Shown piece after piece: positions 53,402 through 62,668 of a stretch of 64,000 nucleotides of DNA. Positions within the stretch are counted from its first letter, which is position 1. The number at the start of each line of letters is the position of its first letter. Made by a program: the position numbers and the translations under genes. The stretch covers positions 27,754-91,753 of the forward strand of contig CALXQW010000019.1 of NCBI GenBank assembly GCA_944390805.1, in the 5' to 3' direction. Below the pieces are notes generated by a model. That model did no database searches, was not told the origin of the DNA, and saw only the letters and a program-made list of their open reading frames with translations. The stretch is from an uncultured Opitutales bacterium. Lineage in GTDB: Bacteria; Verrucomicrobiota; Verrucomicrobiia; Opitutales; Intestinicryptomonadaceae.

Positions 53402-54001
53402 ATGAAAAAATTATTGAATGTAATTATTGCAATTTCAATTTTGGCAAGCCCCATATGCGTATTGGGCCGGCCGCCAATCCCAAGGCACCATCACTATCCA
53501 ACGCATTGCCCTCCGCCGCCAAGGCATATTCTCCCACCAAGGCATTGCGGAGGAACATGGTTTGCCATTGGTGGCATTACCTGCCTTTCAGGAACAGTAA
53601 TAAGAGTTGTAAATGAACCCCCTTCTACAACCGTTGTATATACTCAGCCGCAAACTGTTATTGTGCAGCCGAGCGTAAATACCCAGCAACAGTCAACAAC
53701 GGTTGAGAAACTTCAAACTATCAGCAAGGAGAAGTTAAAAAATGATCTGGCGGCGAGCCTTGCAGAACATCTTAAAAACATACCGTATTCCGTTGAAGTG
53801 GGAGATTTCTTCACAATCGGCACAGACTTTGGCGCGAGCATAACCGTGGTTGTATCTGTGGGAGGAAACAATTATAGCATAAGCTCAGGGGGAACAAAGG
53901 CAAATTATGAAGAGCTAAAAACGTATCTTGCAAATGAAATAATAAATGCTGTTGGCAAGCTATCAAATCAGTCATCTACCACTGTTAAGCAAATCCCATA
54001 A
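53402..54001 (+). CDS. Small secreted His/Pro-rich protein, second of a tandem trio
   Basis: 199 residues. Signal peptide (LLNVIIAISILASPICVLG), then a histidine/proline-rich stretch (RPPIPRHHHYPTHCPPPP, HILPPRHCGG) that could bind metal, a Thr/Gln/Val linker, and a C-terminal domain of about 85 residues starting near LKNDLAASLAEHLKNIP with strands GASITVVVSVGGNNYSISSGG and a terminal helix YEELKTYLANEIINAVGKL. The last domain resembles the end of the third gene. An AGAGGAAAAGG Shine-Dalgarno region precedes the start. Function unknown. Confidence 0.7.
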   Translation: MKKLLNVIIAISILASPICVLGRPPIPRHHHYPTHCPPPPRHILPPRHCGGTWFAIGGITCLSGTVIRVVNEPPSTTVVYTQPQTVIVQPSVNTQQQSTTVEKLQTISKEKLKNDLAASLAEHLKNIPYSVEVGDFFTIGTDFGASITVVVSVGGNNYSISSGGTKANYEELKTYLANEIINAVGKLSNQSSTTVKQIP

Positions 54002-54161
54002 ATTTGCTTATCTGAAATAGGAAAATTCCAAATACATTTTGGGTGATTTTTTTAAACTGCGAGCAACTCTGAATTAGAAAAAGGCGTAAAAAAAATATGA
54101 AATAATTGAATCTATCCTATTGGCTCTTAATATAAATTTATCTGCCCATAAGGAGAAGAAC

Positions 54162-54817
54162 ATGGCAAAATGCGCAAGATATATTCTGCTTTTCATTTTA
54201 ATATTCACTTTTGGAATATCCGCAGATGCTTCGCGCAACCATAAAAGTAAAAACCACTTTTATAATTACGACCATTTTAACAGGGTATTCCAAGAAGCTA
54301 TTACGATATGTACTCCTCCGCGCCTTACCGCTCTCCAGACTTTGTCCACAGAAAGCCGGTAAAGATTCTCAAAAAGTACAAGGAAGATACATGTAAAAAA
54401 CTCTTTAATATTAAATATAGAAGAAGAAAGATTCCCATAAGAGGGAACTACCCGCAAGCTACGGTATTTGTGCAAGATAATCCAGATACAAATTCAAATA
54501 GCTATTTAGAAGAAAGCACTCAAGATACACACCTTGAAAAAGATTTCACAGAAAGAATTACAAAGAGACTTTTTACCTTGTTTTCCGGAAGAAATATAAG
54601 AGTGGAAGTGCTCGAATTGAAACCGAGCATAATGGGGTGCAGCGCAAGAATAAAAATATACTATCCTGCGGCGGATGGGGAAAATAAAATAATGTTTTGT
54701 TCCGCAAAAGACTCGTCCATAAAAAATCTTGTAAAGCTAATCTGCGACAACGCCGCCGCAAATCTTGGCAAGCTTGAAAGTACAAATCGAGCTCGTCTTG
54801 GAATTTCTACGCAGTAA
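54162..54817 (+). pseudogene. Small secreted protein, third of a tandem trio, broken by a frameshift
   Basis: The frame from the ATG at 54162 has a strong AAGGAG and a signal peptide (YILLFILIFTFGISADAS) but runs into a stop at 54362. The -1 frame, open from 54281, continues with RSYYDMYSSAPYRSPDF and a well-formed domain to 54817 (RVEVLELKPSIMGCSARIKIYY, IKNLVKLICDNAAANLGKL). Switching frames between about 54281 and 54330, near the GGG at 54283-54285, restores a single secreted protein of about 217 residues. A one-base loss, programmed shifting or a sequencing error would explain it. The C-terminal part is related by eye to the gene at 53402. Confidence 0.65.
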
Positions 54818-54858
54818 AAAGGCGCATGCCGAAAAATTCTCCTGCATGCGCCTAAAAA
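54817..54858. terminator. Bidirectional terminator between the trio and clpX
   Basis: AGGCGCATGC (54820-54829) pairs perfectly with GCATGCGCCT (54844-54853) around a 14-base loop with A and T runs outside. It serves the convergent secreted-protein genes and tig-clpP-clpX operon. Confidence 0.88.
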
Positions 54859-54879
54859 GTTGCAACCACTTATAATACG

Positions 54880-56151
54880 CTAAACTTTAGTTTCATCTAT
54901 TATTATATTGCGCGGGGCTGAACCCTTTTTTAGCTCGTCCGGAAGCGTGTACATTATATCGAGCATTATTCTTTCCATTATGGAACGCAAACCTCTTGCT
55001 CCGGTTCCAAGTTCCAGAGCGCGTTTTGCAATCTTTCTTACCGCGCCGTCGGAAAACTCCAGCTTTACTCCCTCAAGCGCCAAAAGCTTAGAATATTGCT
55101 TTACCAGAGAGTTCTTAGGCTCCGTCATTATACGGACAAGATCGTCTTCAGAAAGCTCTCTTAGCGCGGTAACCACCGGAAGTCTTCCTATGAATTCAGG
55201 TATAAAGCCGAACTTCACAAGATCTTCCGGCTGAACTTTAGACAAGAGCTCCAGTTTGCTATCCTCCTTAGATTTTCCATCTTCCGATTCCGAAAAGTTA
55301 AATCCAAGAACCTTACTTTCAGAACGCTCCGCTACTATTTTGTCGAGCCCAACAAATGCTCCTCCACATATGAAGAGTATATTTCTGGTATCAACCCTTA
55401 TATATTCCTGGTCAGGATGCTTTCTACCTCCCTTGGGCGGAACATTGCAGATAGTACCTTCAAGTATTTTCAAAAGCGCCTGCTGAACACCCTCCCCGCC
55501 GACATCGCGGGTTATGGAAACATTCTCCTTATGTGCGCCTATCTTGTCTATCTCGTCTACGTAAATTATTCCGCACTGCGCCTTCTCCACATTGAAATCT
55601 GCCGCACGCAGAAGGTTTAATACAAGGTTTTCAACATCTTCGCCAACATATCCCGCCTCTGTGAGAGTTGTTGCATCTCCCATAGCAAACGGAACATTCA
55701 GCATCCTCGCCAAAGTGCGCGCCAAGAAGGTTTTTCCGCTTCCCGTCGGACCTATTAGCAGTATGTTGCTCTTCTCTATCTCAACATCGCTAAGCTGATC
55801 CAACAGATCCTTGTCGGCCTTGCCCTCGCGTATGAGCTTTTCAACCATCAAGCGCTTGTAGTGGTTGTACACAGCAACGCTCAAAACGCGCTTTGCAGCG
55901 TCTTGACCTATTACGTAATCGTCCAAACCCCTTTTTATTTCAGACGGGGTCTTTAGATCGAAAGAGAGCAACTCCTCGCGCGCCTGCCGACCGAGCTCCT
56001 TAGAGCGCAGCTCCATAACATTGTGCAAAGCCTCTACGCAGGCCGGACATATCATTGCACCGTCCACACCCTTTATCAAGGCTCCGCCAACTTTATCTTT
56101 GGAGCGCCCGCAAAAGCTGCAATAGTCGTCCTGAAAAACGTCCTTGCCCAT
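54880..56151 (-). CDS. clpX: ATP-dependent Clp protease ATP-binding subunit ClpX
   Basis: 423 residues. N-terminal zinc-binding domain with cysteines 11, 14, 35 and 38; Walker [14 protein letters not shown]; Walker [12 protein letters not shown]; sensor and arginine-finger regions ([23 protein letters not shown]) and [20 protein letters not shown]. The ClpP-docking loop reads LGF in place of the usual IGF. It unfolds tagged proteins and feeds ClpP. Two bases downstream of clpP in tig-clpP-clpX. Confidence 0.97.
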   Translation of the reverse strand: MGKDVFQDDYCSFCGRSKDKVGGALIKGVDGAMICPACVEALHNVMELRSKELGRQAREELLSFDLKTPSEIKRGLDDYVIGQDAAKRVLSVAVYNHYKRLMVEKLIREGKADKDLLDQLSDVEIEKSNILLIGPTGSGKTFLARTLARMLNVPFAMGDATTLTEAGYVGEDVENLVLNLLRAADFNVEKAQCGIIYVDEIDKIGAHKENVSITRDVGGEGVQQALLKILEGTICNVPPKGGRKHPDQEYIRVDTRNILFICGGAFVGLDKIVAERSESKVLGFNFSESEDGKSKEDSKLELLSKVQPEDLVKFGFIPEFIGRLPVVTALRELSEDDLVRIMTEPKNSLVKQYSKLLALEGVKLEFSDGAVRKIAKRALELGTGARGLRSIMERIMLDIMYTLPDELKKGSAPRNIIIDETKV

Positions 56152-56152
56152 G

Positions 56153-56755
56153 CTACTTTTCTGAGCGGGGTTTAGACTCTATAACCTTGTCCACTATACC
56201 GTAGGCGAGTGCCTCCTGCGGAGTCATATAATAGTCTCTATCGGAGTCTTTCTCAACCTGCTCTACAGTCTTTCCGGTATTTTTTGCAAGAATCTCGTTG
56301 AGAGTCCTGCGCCAACGCAATATCTCGTTGGCGGCTATGGTTATATCAGTAGCCTGCCCCGATGCCCCGCCCGAAGGCTGATGTATCATAACCCTCGAAT
56401 GCGGCAACGAATAACGCTTGCCCTTTGTTCCGGCAGAAAGAAGAACTGTTGCCATGCTGGCAGCCTGCCCTACGCAGTAGGTTACAACATCGCACTGCAA
56501 AAAGTTCATCGTATCGTATATGGCCATGCCAGCCGTGACGGAACCGCCAGGGCTGTTTATATAAACATGCACGTCCTTCTTAGGATCCTCCATCTGGAGG
56601 AACAAAAGCTGCGCTATTACAGCATTGGCCACGCCGTCTGTTATGGGAGTGCCTATGAAAACTATCCTGTCTTTTAGAAGACGGGAATAGACATCCCATG
56701 TGCGCTCGGTTCTTCCGTCGCGCTCAACGACATTTGGCAGATAATATTCACTCAT
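56153..56755 (-). CDS. clpP: ATP-dependent Clp protease proteolytic subunit
   Basis: 200 residues. The catalytic triad is S100 ([14 protein letters not shown]), H125 (VMIHQPSGG) and D174 (DRDYYM). It forms the two-ring protease chamber used with ClpX. The ATG follows the tig stop without a gap, so translation is coupled. A short N-terminus suggests little or no propeptide. Confidence 0.97.
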   Translation of the reverse strand: MSEYYLPNVVERDGRTERTWDVYSRLLKDRIVFIGTPITDGVANAVIAQLLFLQMEDPKKDVHVYINSPGGSVTAGMAIYDTMNFLQCDVVTYCVGQAASMATVLLSAGTKGKRYSLPHSRVMIHQPSGGASGQATDITIAANEILRWRRTLNEILAKNTGKTVEQVEKDSDRDYYMTPQEALAYGIVDKVIESKPRSEK

Positions 56756-58066
56756 TTATTTTTCCTTTTTCAGTTTAACTTCGGCTTTTTCCGCTATGAA
56801 GTTAATAGCTTTTTGAATGAGTGCGTCGGAACGCATGCGGTTTACCTTGGCCGGATCCTTGCGCAACTGGCGGAGAAGATCGTCGGGCTTTATGCGCATG
56901 CGCATAGCCTCCTGCCAAACCATGCGGCTCATGTCCTCGCTCTCGACCTTAAGATTGTTAGCCTTGGCTACCCTGTTGAGGAAAATTCTCATCTTTGCGC
57001 GCATGTCTGCATCTTTTGAGGCAGATTCATAAAGAAGCTCCTTGTTCTTCTCTATGTCAGCCCTGGAAGCTCCAGACGACATAAAACGCATCATCATATC
57101 CTCAAGAATCATCTGCTTTTCGTCTTCAAGAGCGCTCTCCGGAACTTCTATCTTCACCTTTTCCATCAGCTGCTCAACAGCACGCTGGCGCTTCATGACC
57201 TCGTTGTTAGTATTCTTCTCCTGCTCTATGTCCTTGCGGATCTTATCCTCAAACTCCTCCTTGGTCTTTGCCTCAAAAGGCTTGAGGAACTCCTCGTTTA
57301 TCTCAGGAAGCTTTTTCTCGCGAACCTCAAAAATTTCAACGTCGTAATCGGCCGTCTTTCCTGCCAACTCCTTGTTCTCAAACTCAGCGGGGAACTCGTG
57401 CGAAAGGGTCTTTTTCTCGCCCTTCTTCATGCCAATTATTCCGTTTACTATTCCGCGCACACCAGGAGCATTCTCATTTCCGGCTTCCTCCCATGTAGAT
57501 GCCTGCTTGCCAAACATGGCGAGCTCGGGCGCTATCTGAGATATCTCTTTGCCGTCAACCTTGCCGTTGTAGCTCAAGCGGACAAAGTCGCCCTTCTCTA
57601 TCGGCCTGTCTACCTCGTTGTAGGAAGCGCGCTGATTGAGATAGTAATTCAATCCGTTCTGAACTTCCTCGTCTGTTGCCTTGGGCTCAGGAAGCTCAAC
57701 TTCTGTCTTCAAGTCAGACGGAAGTTCAAAATCTGGATATACATCGACAACAAACTCATAATTCTTACCGCCGTCGGCATCCTTGCGGTCGAGCGAAACT
57801 ACCGAGTATATATCCAAATCTTTTATACCGTTGAGCTCCTGCAACGCCTTTTGCGTAAGCGCGCGCTCAGCGGCCTCGTCTATGCCCTTTGAATAGGTCT
57901 TCTCTACCAGCGCAGCCGGCGCCTTGCCCGGCCTGAATCCCTGTATCTTTGAATTCTTAAGGAAATCCTTAAAGGTATCCTGCCTCTCCTGCTCAACTTC
58001 TTTGGCGTCGAAAGAGACGGTTATTTTCCTGCGGGTGGAAGCTATTTCTTCAATATTGTTTTTCAT
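56756..58066 (-). CDS. tig: Trigger factor (ribosome-associated chaperone, PPIase)
   Basis: 436 residues. The ribosome-binding domain contains SKIQGFRPGKAPAALVEK (signature G-F-R-X-G-X-X-P), the middle FKBP-type domain has GDFVRLSYNGKVDG and GIIGMKKGEKKTLSHEFP, and the C-terminal helical arms follow, ending lysine-rich. It shields nascent chains at the ribosome exit. First gene of tig-clpP-clpX, the order common in bacteria. Confidence 0.96.
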   Translation of the reverse strand: MKNNIEEIASTRRKITVSFDAKEVEQERQDTFKDFLKNSKIQGFRPGKAPAALVEKTYSKGIDEAAERALTQKALQELNGIKDLDIYSVVSLDRKDADGGKNYEFVVDVYPDFELPSDLKTEVELPEPKATDEEVQNGLNYYLNQRASYNEVDRPIEKGDFVRLSYNGKVDGKEISQIAPELAMFGKQASTWEEAGNENAPGVRGIVNGIIGMKKGEKKTLSHEFPAEFENKELAGKTADYDVEIFEVREKKLPEINEEFLKPFEAKTKEEFEDKIRKDIEQEKNTNNEVMKRQRAVEQLMEKVKIEVPESALEDEKQMILEDMMMRFMSSGASRADIEKNKELLYESASKDADMRAKMRIFLNRVAKANNLKVESEDMSRMVWQEAMRMRIKPDDLLRQLRKDPAKVNRMRSDALIQKAINFIAEKAEVKLKKEK

Positions 58067-58094
58067 AAAATCTGTCTTTTAAAATAAAGAATAG

Positions 58095-58122
58095 ATAATG
58101 TATCGGCATTTATGCGCGTCAA
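58095..58122 (-). promoter_or_regulatory. Promoter candidate of tig-clpP-clpX
   Basis: On the minus strand TTGACG (58117-58122) and CATTAT (58095-58100) with a 16-base spacer, about 30 bases upstream of the tig start. Confidence 0.4.
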
Positions 58123-58219
58123 GTACAAATCCCGCTTGTAAAAAACCCAGAAGTAATACTCAATGGAGGGGGTAAATAGGCTTGACCTTTGGGGTACACG
58201 CAAACATGTTTGTGTGAGG

Positions 58220-59089
58220 ATGCGTTATAAGAATACAGGTAATATTTTGCTAATCTCGATATTAGCGGCAATGTTTGCGGCGTGTGCGTCGGAGAAGATG
58301 GACCGCTCGCAGTTGACAGCAATAGAGGAGACTCCGCCAGAACAGTCTGCTGCAAAGGAGACTCAGGCAGATCCAGCAAAAGACGCCGCCACAAAGAAAG
58401 ACGATACTTCTAAACAGGCGGACGAACCTCTCGAGGAAGCCGACGACGGCATAATGGGTCTTACCTATAAGGGCGATACAGAAATTTCCTATTGTTTTAG
58501 CAATTATATTACCGATGCCGAAACAAGAAGCATAGCGGAAATTTTTACCGGCGAGGAATACACGCAAGGATATCTTACAATGAGGACTCAGCCCGACAAG
58601 CGGGCCGGAAGGTATTTTTCATTCATGGTAAGCGGTCCTGATGAAATTCCATTTGGAACTACAATCACACTGGAGGTAGACTCCTCAAAGAGGTTGGGCG
58701 TATCTAAATATGTATTTACAGTTCCAGAGACCCATAGCCTTTTAAGGGAGGTAAAGCTGGGAATTACCGGATCCGACTGGCCAGATCCTGAAGAGCGGGT
58801 AAACGCGTGGAAAATCTCCATTAAAAATCCCTACGGCCTGCCGGTGGTTGAGAAGGAATCCTGGCTTTGGAGCATAAAGGGCAAGGAAATTACCCGCGAA
58901 GAATTGCAGGAAGACCTAAAACGACGCAAGCGCATTGCCGAAAAGGACGCCATTGAGGCGGTTGAGCAAGCCCAGGCTGATGAAAAATCTGCTGCCGAAA
59001 AGAAAGATGGACAGACTCAGGAAGTAGAACCCAAGCCAGATAAAAGTTCCACAAGTTCTGAAAGTTCAGATAAGAAAGCCGCAAATTAG
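58220..59089 (+). CDS. Lipoprotein with charged linker, unknown function
   Basis: 289 residues from the ATG at 58220 (MRYKNTGNILLIS), giving a lipobox AACAS-type cleavage (MFAAC). An acidic/alanine linker of about 55 residues precedes a folded, strand-rich domain (about 75-210: GLTYKGDTEISYCF, GYLTMRTQP, GRYFSFMVSGPDE, KYVFTVPETHSLL, NAWKISIKNPYGLPVV). The C-terminal 60 residues are a highly charged Lys/Glu/Ser tail that may be helical. No family recognised. Its stop and the GTG of the glycosylase gene overlap by one base (TAGTG). Confidence 0.75.
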   Translation: MRYKNTGNILLISILAAMFAACASEKMDRSQLTAIEETPPEQSAAKETQADPAKDAATKKDDTSKQADEPLEEADDGIMGLTYKGDTEISYCFSNYITDAETRSIAEIFTGEEYTQGYLTMRTQPDKRAGRYFSFMVSGPDEIPFGTTITLEVDSSKRLGVSKYVFTVPETHSLLREVKLGITGSDWPDPEERVNAWKISIKNPYGLPVVEKESWLWSIKGKEITREELQEDLKRRKRIAEKDAIEAVEQAQADEKSAAEKKDGQTQEVEPKPDKSSTSSESSDKKAAN

Positions 59090-59979
59090 TGGAAAATTGG
59101 TCTAAAGCCTCAAAGCTCAATTACCCTCTGCGTTTTACCCTTGAAGATTTTGTGGAGACGCTAGACGGCGGCCAAGCGTTTACATGGCATAAGATGCCAG
59201 ACAAACATGGGTTTGCAGAGGCTTTTGAAGGTTTTTTCTCTGATATAGCTGCAAGAATATTTTTATCGGAAAGCGGAGAGGTGTTTGCATCGTTTCCTTG
59301 CTGCGCAGACAGCAAGAATTCAGGGGCAAGACTTGTAGAATATCTTGACGGATACAGAGATTACGAATCATTGAGAGCCGAGCTCCCTTTCCGTTCCGAC
59401 AAAATCATAGAGCAGTCTTTAAAGGCAAGGCCAACTCTCAGAATACTAAAGCAAACTCCGCGAGAGGCTCTAATAAGTTTCATATGTTCTTCCAGCAAGC
59501 GGATAGTTCAGATAAAGCAGTGCGTTGGGCTTCTTGCACAGAACTTGGGAGAGCCAATATCTGGGGGAGTTTTTAGCGCTATTCCAACAATAGAGGCAAT
59601 AGACGAGGCTCCCCTTGAGGTGATAAAGTCTTGCAAGCTTGGGTTTAGGGCAGATTATTTAAAGAAGAGCGCTCGAAAGATACTTACGGACAAGTTTGAT
59701 ATAGATTCTCTGCCGCAGATGCCCTACGAAGACGCAAAAAAATATCTTTTATCTTTGAGCGGTATTGGAGAAAAGGTGGCAGACTGCATACTTTTATTTG
59801 GGGCTGCGAAGTTTGAGGCCTTTCCTGTAGATACATGGATAAAGAAGGCTATGTGCGATATGTACAACCTCTCCGACCCAAATGAAATACGCCGTTTTGC
59901 CAGATCCCACTTTGGCAAATACGGCGGATACGCGCAGCAGCTTATATTTGCAAAGGCAAGAAACAACAAGTCAAAATAG
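59089..59979 (+). CDS. 8-oxoguanine DNA glycosylase, OGG1 family
   Basis: 296 residues with a GTG start overlapping the preceding stop by one base. N-terminal OGG domain (LDGGQAFTWHK), then the HhH-GPD region: FICSSSKRIVQIKQCV, LSLSGIGEKVADCILLFG with K229, and FPVDTWIKKAM with D248, the lysine and aspartate of the OGG1 active site. It removes 8-oxoguanine opposite cytosine. The OGG1 build is that of eukaryotes, clostridia and some other bacteria rather than MutM. No iron-sulfur cluster motif. Confidence 0.9.
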   Translation: MENWSKASKLNYPLRFTLEDFVETLDGGQAFTWHKMPDKHGFAEAFEGFFSDIAARIFLSESGEVFASFPCCADSKNSGARLVEYLDGYRDYESLRAELPFRSDKIIEQSLKARPTLRILKQTPREALISFICSSSKRIVQIKQCVGLLAQNLGEPISGGVFSAIPTIEAIDEAPLEVIKSCKLGFRADYLKKSARKILTDKFDIDSLPQMPYEDAKKYLLSLSGIGEKVADCILLFGAAKFEAFPVDTWIKKAMCDMYNLSDPNEIRRFARSHFGKYGGYAQQLIFAKARNNKSK

Positions 59980-60497
59980 GCTAAATATAACACTGCGCAT
60001 ATTGTAGCGCACGAGAACAACTTTATTAAAAATACAGGCTAAAGTTGAGAAATTTTATAGGCCATATATTCTCAAGAAGTAGACAACATAAAATTACAAA
60101 TAAAAAGTTCTACCATGCCCAGAAGGCCTATAAGCATTCTTGTATACAAGAGAAACTGCTTCTACCACATATTATTAGAGAGTAAGAAATGCAAATTTGC
60201 ACGACAAGATTTGCTCAGTATATTTGATGCTACCATAACATCAGAAATATTTAGTCTAATATTTACAAGGATTGGAAAATTAGCGGTGGAGGAAATATAA
60301 ATGCGGAAAACACCGCAACAAACCAAGATGCCGTATCATACGAACATTTTGCCATAACAAATAAAGAGGCCTCTTTTAAAATAGCACTGTGCGAAGTATT
60401 CATTGTAAGGTGTAAAAAAGCCCAGTTAAAAATCAGGCAGTACTTTCCGAACCATATGCGGCAATAATAATACGCACAACGTCTTGAGAAGAACTTT
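59980..60497. other. Gap between the OGG1 gene and dinB, with a start-less open frame
   Basis: 518 bases. The plus strand has a protein-like frame from 60255 to 60467 (DWKISGGGNINAENTATNQD, then ASFKIALCEVFIVRCKKAQL) without any usual start codon, so it may be the end of a decayed gene. A 61-codon frame at 60115-60300 has no support. No RNA gene or terminator recognised. Confidence 0.3.
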
Positions 60498-61718
60498 TTA
60501 CTCAAGCAAGTCTCCGTCCATCATAGAGCCAAATTTTATTGATCCGGAACCGAATTTGTCCCTAACGCTAAAAAATGCGTCTTGTGCATTCTGTCGCTTT
60601 TTTAAATCTTGCAAACTTTCCCCTGAATTTTGAGAGAAGTCAAGCTTGCCCTGAATAGGCGCGGAAGCGTCAGAAAGCGAACATGCCGACAAGCCCAACA
60701 TTCTGACTGGAATCTCCGATATGTCCCATGAAGAATCGAACAGTTCCATAGCCTTTGAAAGCAAATCTGCCCTGAGTCTTGTTGGTTCATCTAAGCTTCC
60801 CTGACGGGTTATAGTATGAAACGAGGCAGACTTTATGGTTATCTGCAATACGGAGCATCTGAAATTTTTTCTCTTAAGGCGGGCACAGACTTTTTCGGCA
60901 AGGCGCATGAATCCGGTTTTGATGTCAGATTGGCTCTTTAGGTCCCGCGCGAAAGTTATGGAATTGCCTATGCTTTTGACTTCTTCTGTCTGCCCGAAAT
61001 ACGATACTGGCTCGTTTTCAAGGCCGCGGGCGCGATCGCTTAAATCGCCACCGAATTTTCCAAAGGCACGGACAAGCATGCGCCTGTCGGCGGCGGCAAG
61101 AGCCCCTATTGTGCGTATATTCATCCTTGCAAGGGCGGCTGCGGTATTCTTGCCCACATACAGCAGAGCAGATACATCGAGCGGATAAACCTTGCTTTCA
61201 AGATCCTGTCTCATGACAACAGTTGTTGCGTCTGGCTTTTTTAAATCGCTTGCTAGTTTTGCAAAGGTCTTGTTGAAAGACACCCCAACAGACACAGTAA
61301 GGCCCAATTCCAACTTCACCAACCCGCGAATTTTATCCGCAATAGTTTTACCGTCTCCAAAAAGCTTTGAGCTATGGCTTACATCAAGCCAAGACTCGTC
61401 TATGCCAAAAGGTTCAACCCTGTCTGTAAAGCGGGAATATATAGCATTTACTTTTTGGGAATAAAGAGAGTATTTGTCGTGGCTGGCTCTTATAAGAATA
61501 AGCTGTGGACATTTGTGCTTAGCCTGCCATATGGTCTCTGCAGTCTTTACCCCGAAAGCCTTTGCCGCCTCGTTCTTGGCAAGTATTATTCCGTGCCTGT
61601 TGTCCGGATTGCCCGATACCGCCATAGGCCTTCCCCCAACCTCCGGATGATACAATTCCTCCACGGAGGCAAAAAAACCGTTGAGATCGCAATGCAGTAT
61701 AGTTCTATCCGAATCCAT
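60498..61718 (-). CDS. dinB: DNA polymerase IV (Y family)
   Basis: 406 residues. Catalytic motifs HCDLNGFFASVE at the N-terminus and PFGIDESWLDVS near residue 105, thumb HhH (YVGKNTAAALARMNIRTIGAL) and little-finger domain to about 350. It copies past lesions with low fidelity. The C-terminus has KLDFSQN, close to a beta-clamp-binding QLxLF-type motif (position about 365) followed by about 40 further residues. No LexA-type box was recognised upstream. Confidence 0.95.
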   Translation of the reverse strand: MDSDRTILHCDLNGFFASVEELYHPEVGGRPMAVSGNPDNRHGIILAKNEAAKAFGVKTAETIWQAKHKCPQLILIRASHDKYSLYSQKVNAIYSRFTDRVEPFGIDESWLDVSHSSKLFGDGKTIADKIRGLVKLELGLTVSVGVSFNKTFAKLASDLKKPDATTVVMRQDLESKVYPLDVSALLYVGKNTAAALARMNIRTIGALAAADRRMLVRAFGKFGGDLSDRARGLENEPVSYFGQTEEVKSIGNSITFARDLKSQSDIKTGFMRLAEKVCARLKRKNFRCSVLQITIKSASFHTITRQGSLDEPTRLRADLLSKAMELFDSSWDISEIPVRMLGLSACSLSDASAPIQGKLDFSQNSGESLQDLKKRQNAQDAFFSVRDKFGSGSIKFGSMMDGDLLE

Positions 61719-61824
61719 ATGGCTGAATTAGACATTTGCAAATTGAAGAAAATTTTGCGAACATTCCCTAAATTTGTTGTCTATTTTGTACGATAAATCT
61801 AAAATTGAAAAATAAAAAATTTAT

Positions 61825-62382
61825 ATGAAGAATTATCTCTTATCTATAATATGTGTTTCGTCGGCACTTATGTTTGCGGCCTGTTCTCAGGATGCTATCC
61901 AGTCGCAGCCGTCGGATAGCCCGAAAGATGTAAAAAACCTATCGGAACTCGACAAAACCACTTGGGAGCCAGTTTTTGTAGACGGCCTAAATGGCGTAAA
62001 AGCTCCGGGAAAAGACTCTCCAGACGCTCCATTCCTGCATTTTGGAGAAAATGGGAAAGTAAACGGATACTCTGGGTGCAACTCGTTCTTTGGAACTATA
62101 AGTAAGCCAGATGCAAACGACACAAAATACGATTTCTCCAAACTGGGCTCAACAAGACGCATGGGACCGTACGCCGATTATGAATTTGTATTCCTCAAAG
62201 CGTTGTCTTCGTCCGATGAAATTAAAGCAAATTCAGATACCCTGGTTCTATCAAAAGGAGGAAAGACAACCATAGAATTCAAAAAGCTGCAGCCAATGCA
62301 GAAAGCAAATAAAGCAGAAAATGAGCTTTCTTTTAAGGAAAGACAGCTTCTGCAAGATGCAAACCCCAAAGCTAAGAAGTAA
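61825..62382 (+). CDS. META-domain lipoprotein (HslJ-like)
   Basis: 185 residues. Lipoprotein signal ending LMFAAC-S, then one META domain (about 45-155): TTWEPVFVDGL, APFLHFGENGKVNGYSGCN with the family-defining G-x-x-G-C-N motif, and FGTISKPD. The C-terminus is lysine-rich. META proteins such as HslJ are linked to envelope stress and novobiocin resistance; the precise role is unknown. Single gene with its own terminator. Confidence 0.88.
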   Translation: MKNYLLSIICVSSALMFAACSQDAIQSQPSDSPKDVKNLSELDKTTWEPVFVDGLNGVKAPGKDSPDAPFLHFGENGKVNGYSGCNSFFGTISKPDANDTKYDFSKLGSTRRMGPYADYEFVFLKALSSSDEIKANSDTLVLSKGGKTTIEFKKLQPMQKANKAENELSFKERQLLQDANPKAKK

Positions 62383-62425
62383 GCTGAAAGGCAGTCTTTA
62401 AGAAGCAAACAAATAAAGTAATCTT

Positions 62426-62465
62426 AAGGCGGGCAAACGCACATATTTTTGTTTGTCCGCCTTTT
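62426..62465 (+). terminator. Rho-independent terminator after the META lipoprotein gene
   Basis: AAGGCGGGCAAAC (62426-62438) pairs with GTTTGTCCGCCTT (62451-62463), one G-T pair, 12-base loop, followed by a T run. Confidence 0.88.
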
Positions 62466-62668
62466 GTATTGTATATAAAACAAATAATCTTATGCGGCAA
62501 CAACTTCCTGCGGGCAAACTATATTTGCATATCTGGTAAATGTAATTAACTTGTTACAGATATAATAAGCACAGATCACATTGCCAAATACAACGCTTAA
62601 GTTGCTATTATATCAATAAATACAATAGAAACACAGCTTCATGCGCACATTTTAGATGCGAATAGCAG

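Noticed and set aside
60115..60300. 61-codon plus-strand frame (MPRRPISILVYK...)
   Set aside because: No ribosome-binding site, no recognisable domain, no coupling with neighbours.
60263..60505. 80-codon minus-strand frame after dinB
   Set aside because: Overlaps the dinB end, low-quality hydrophobic/aromatic composition, no Shine-Dalgarno sequence, and competes with the plus-strand frame.
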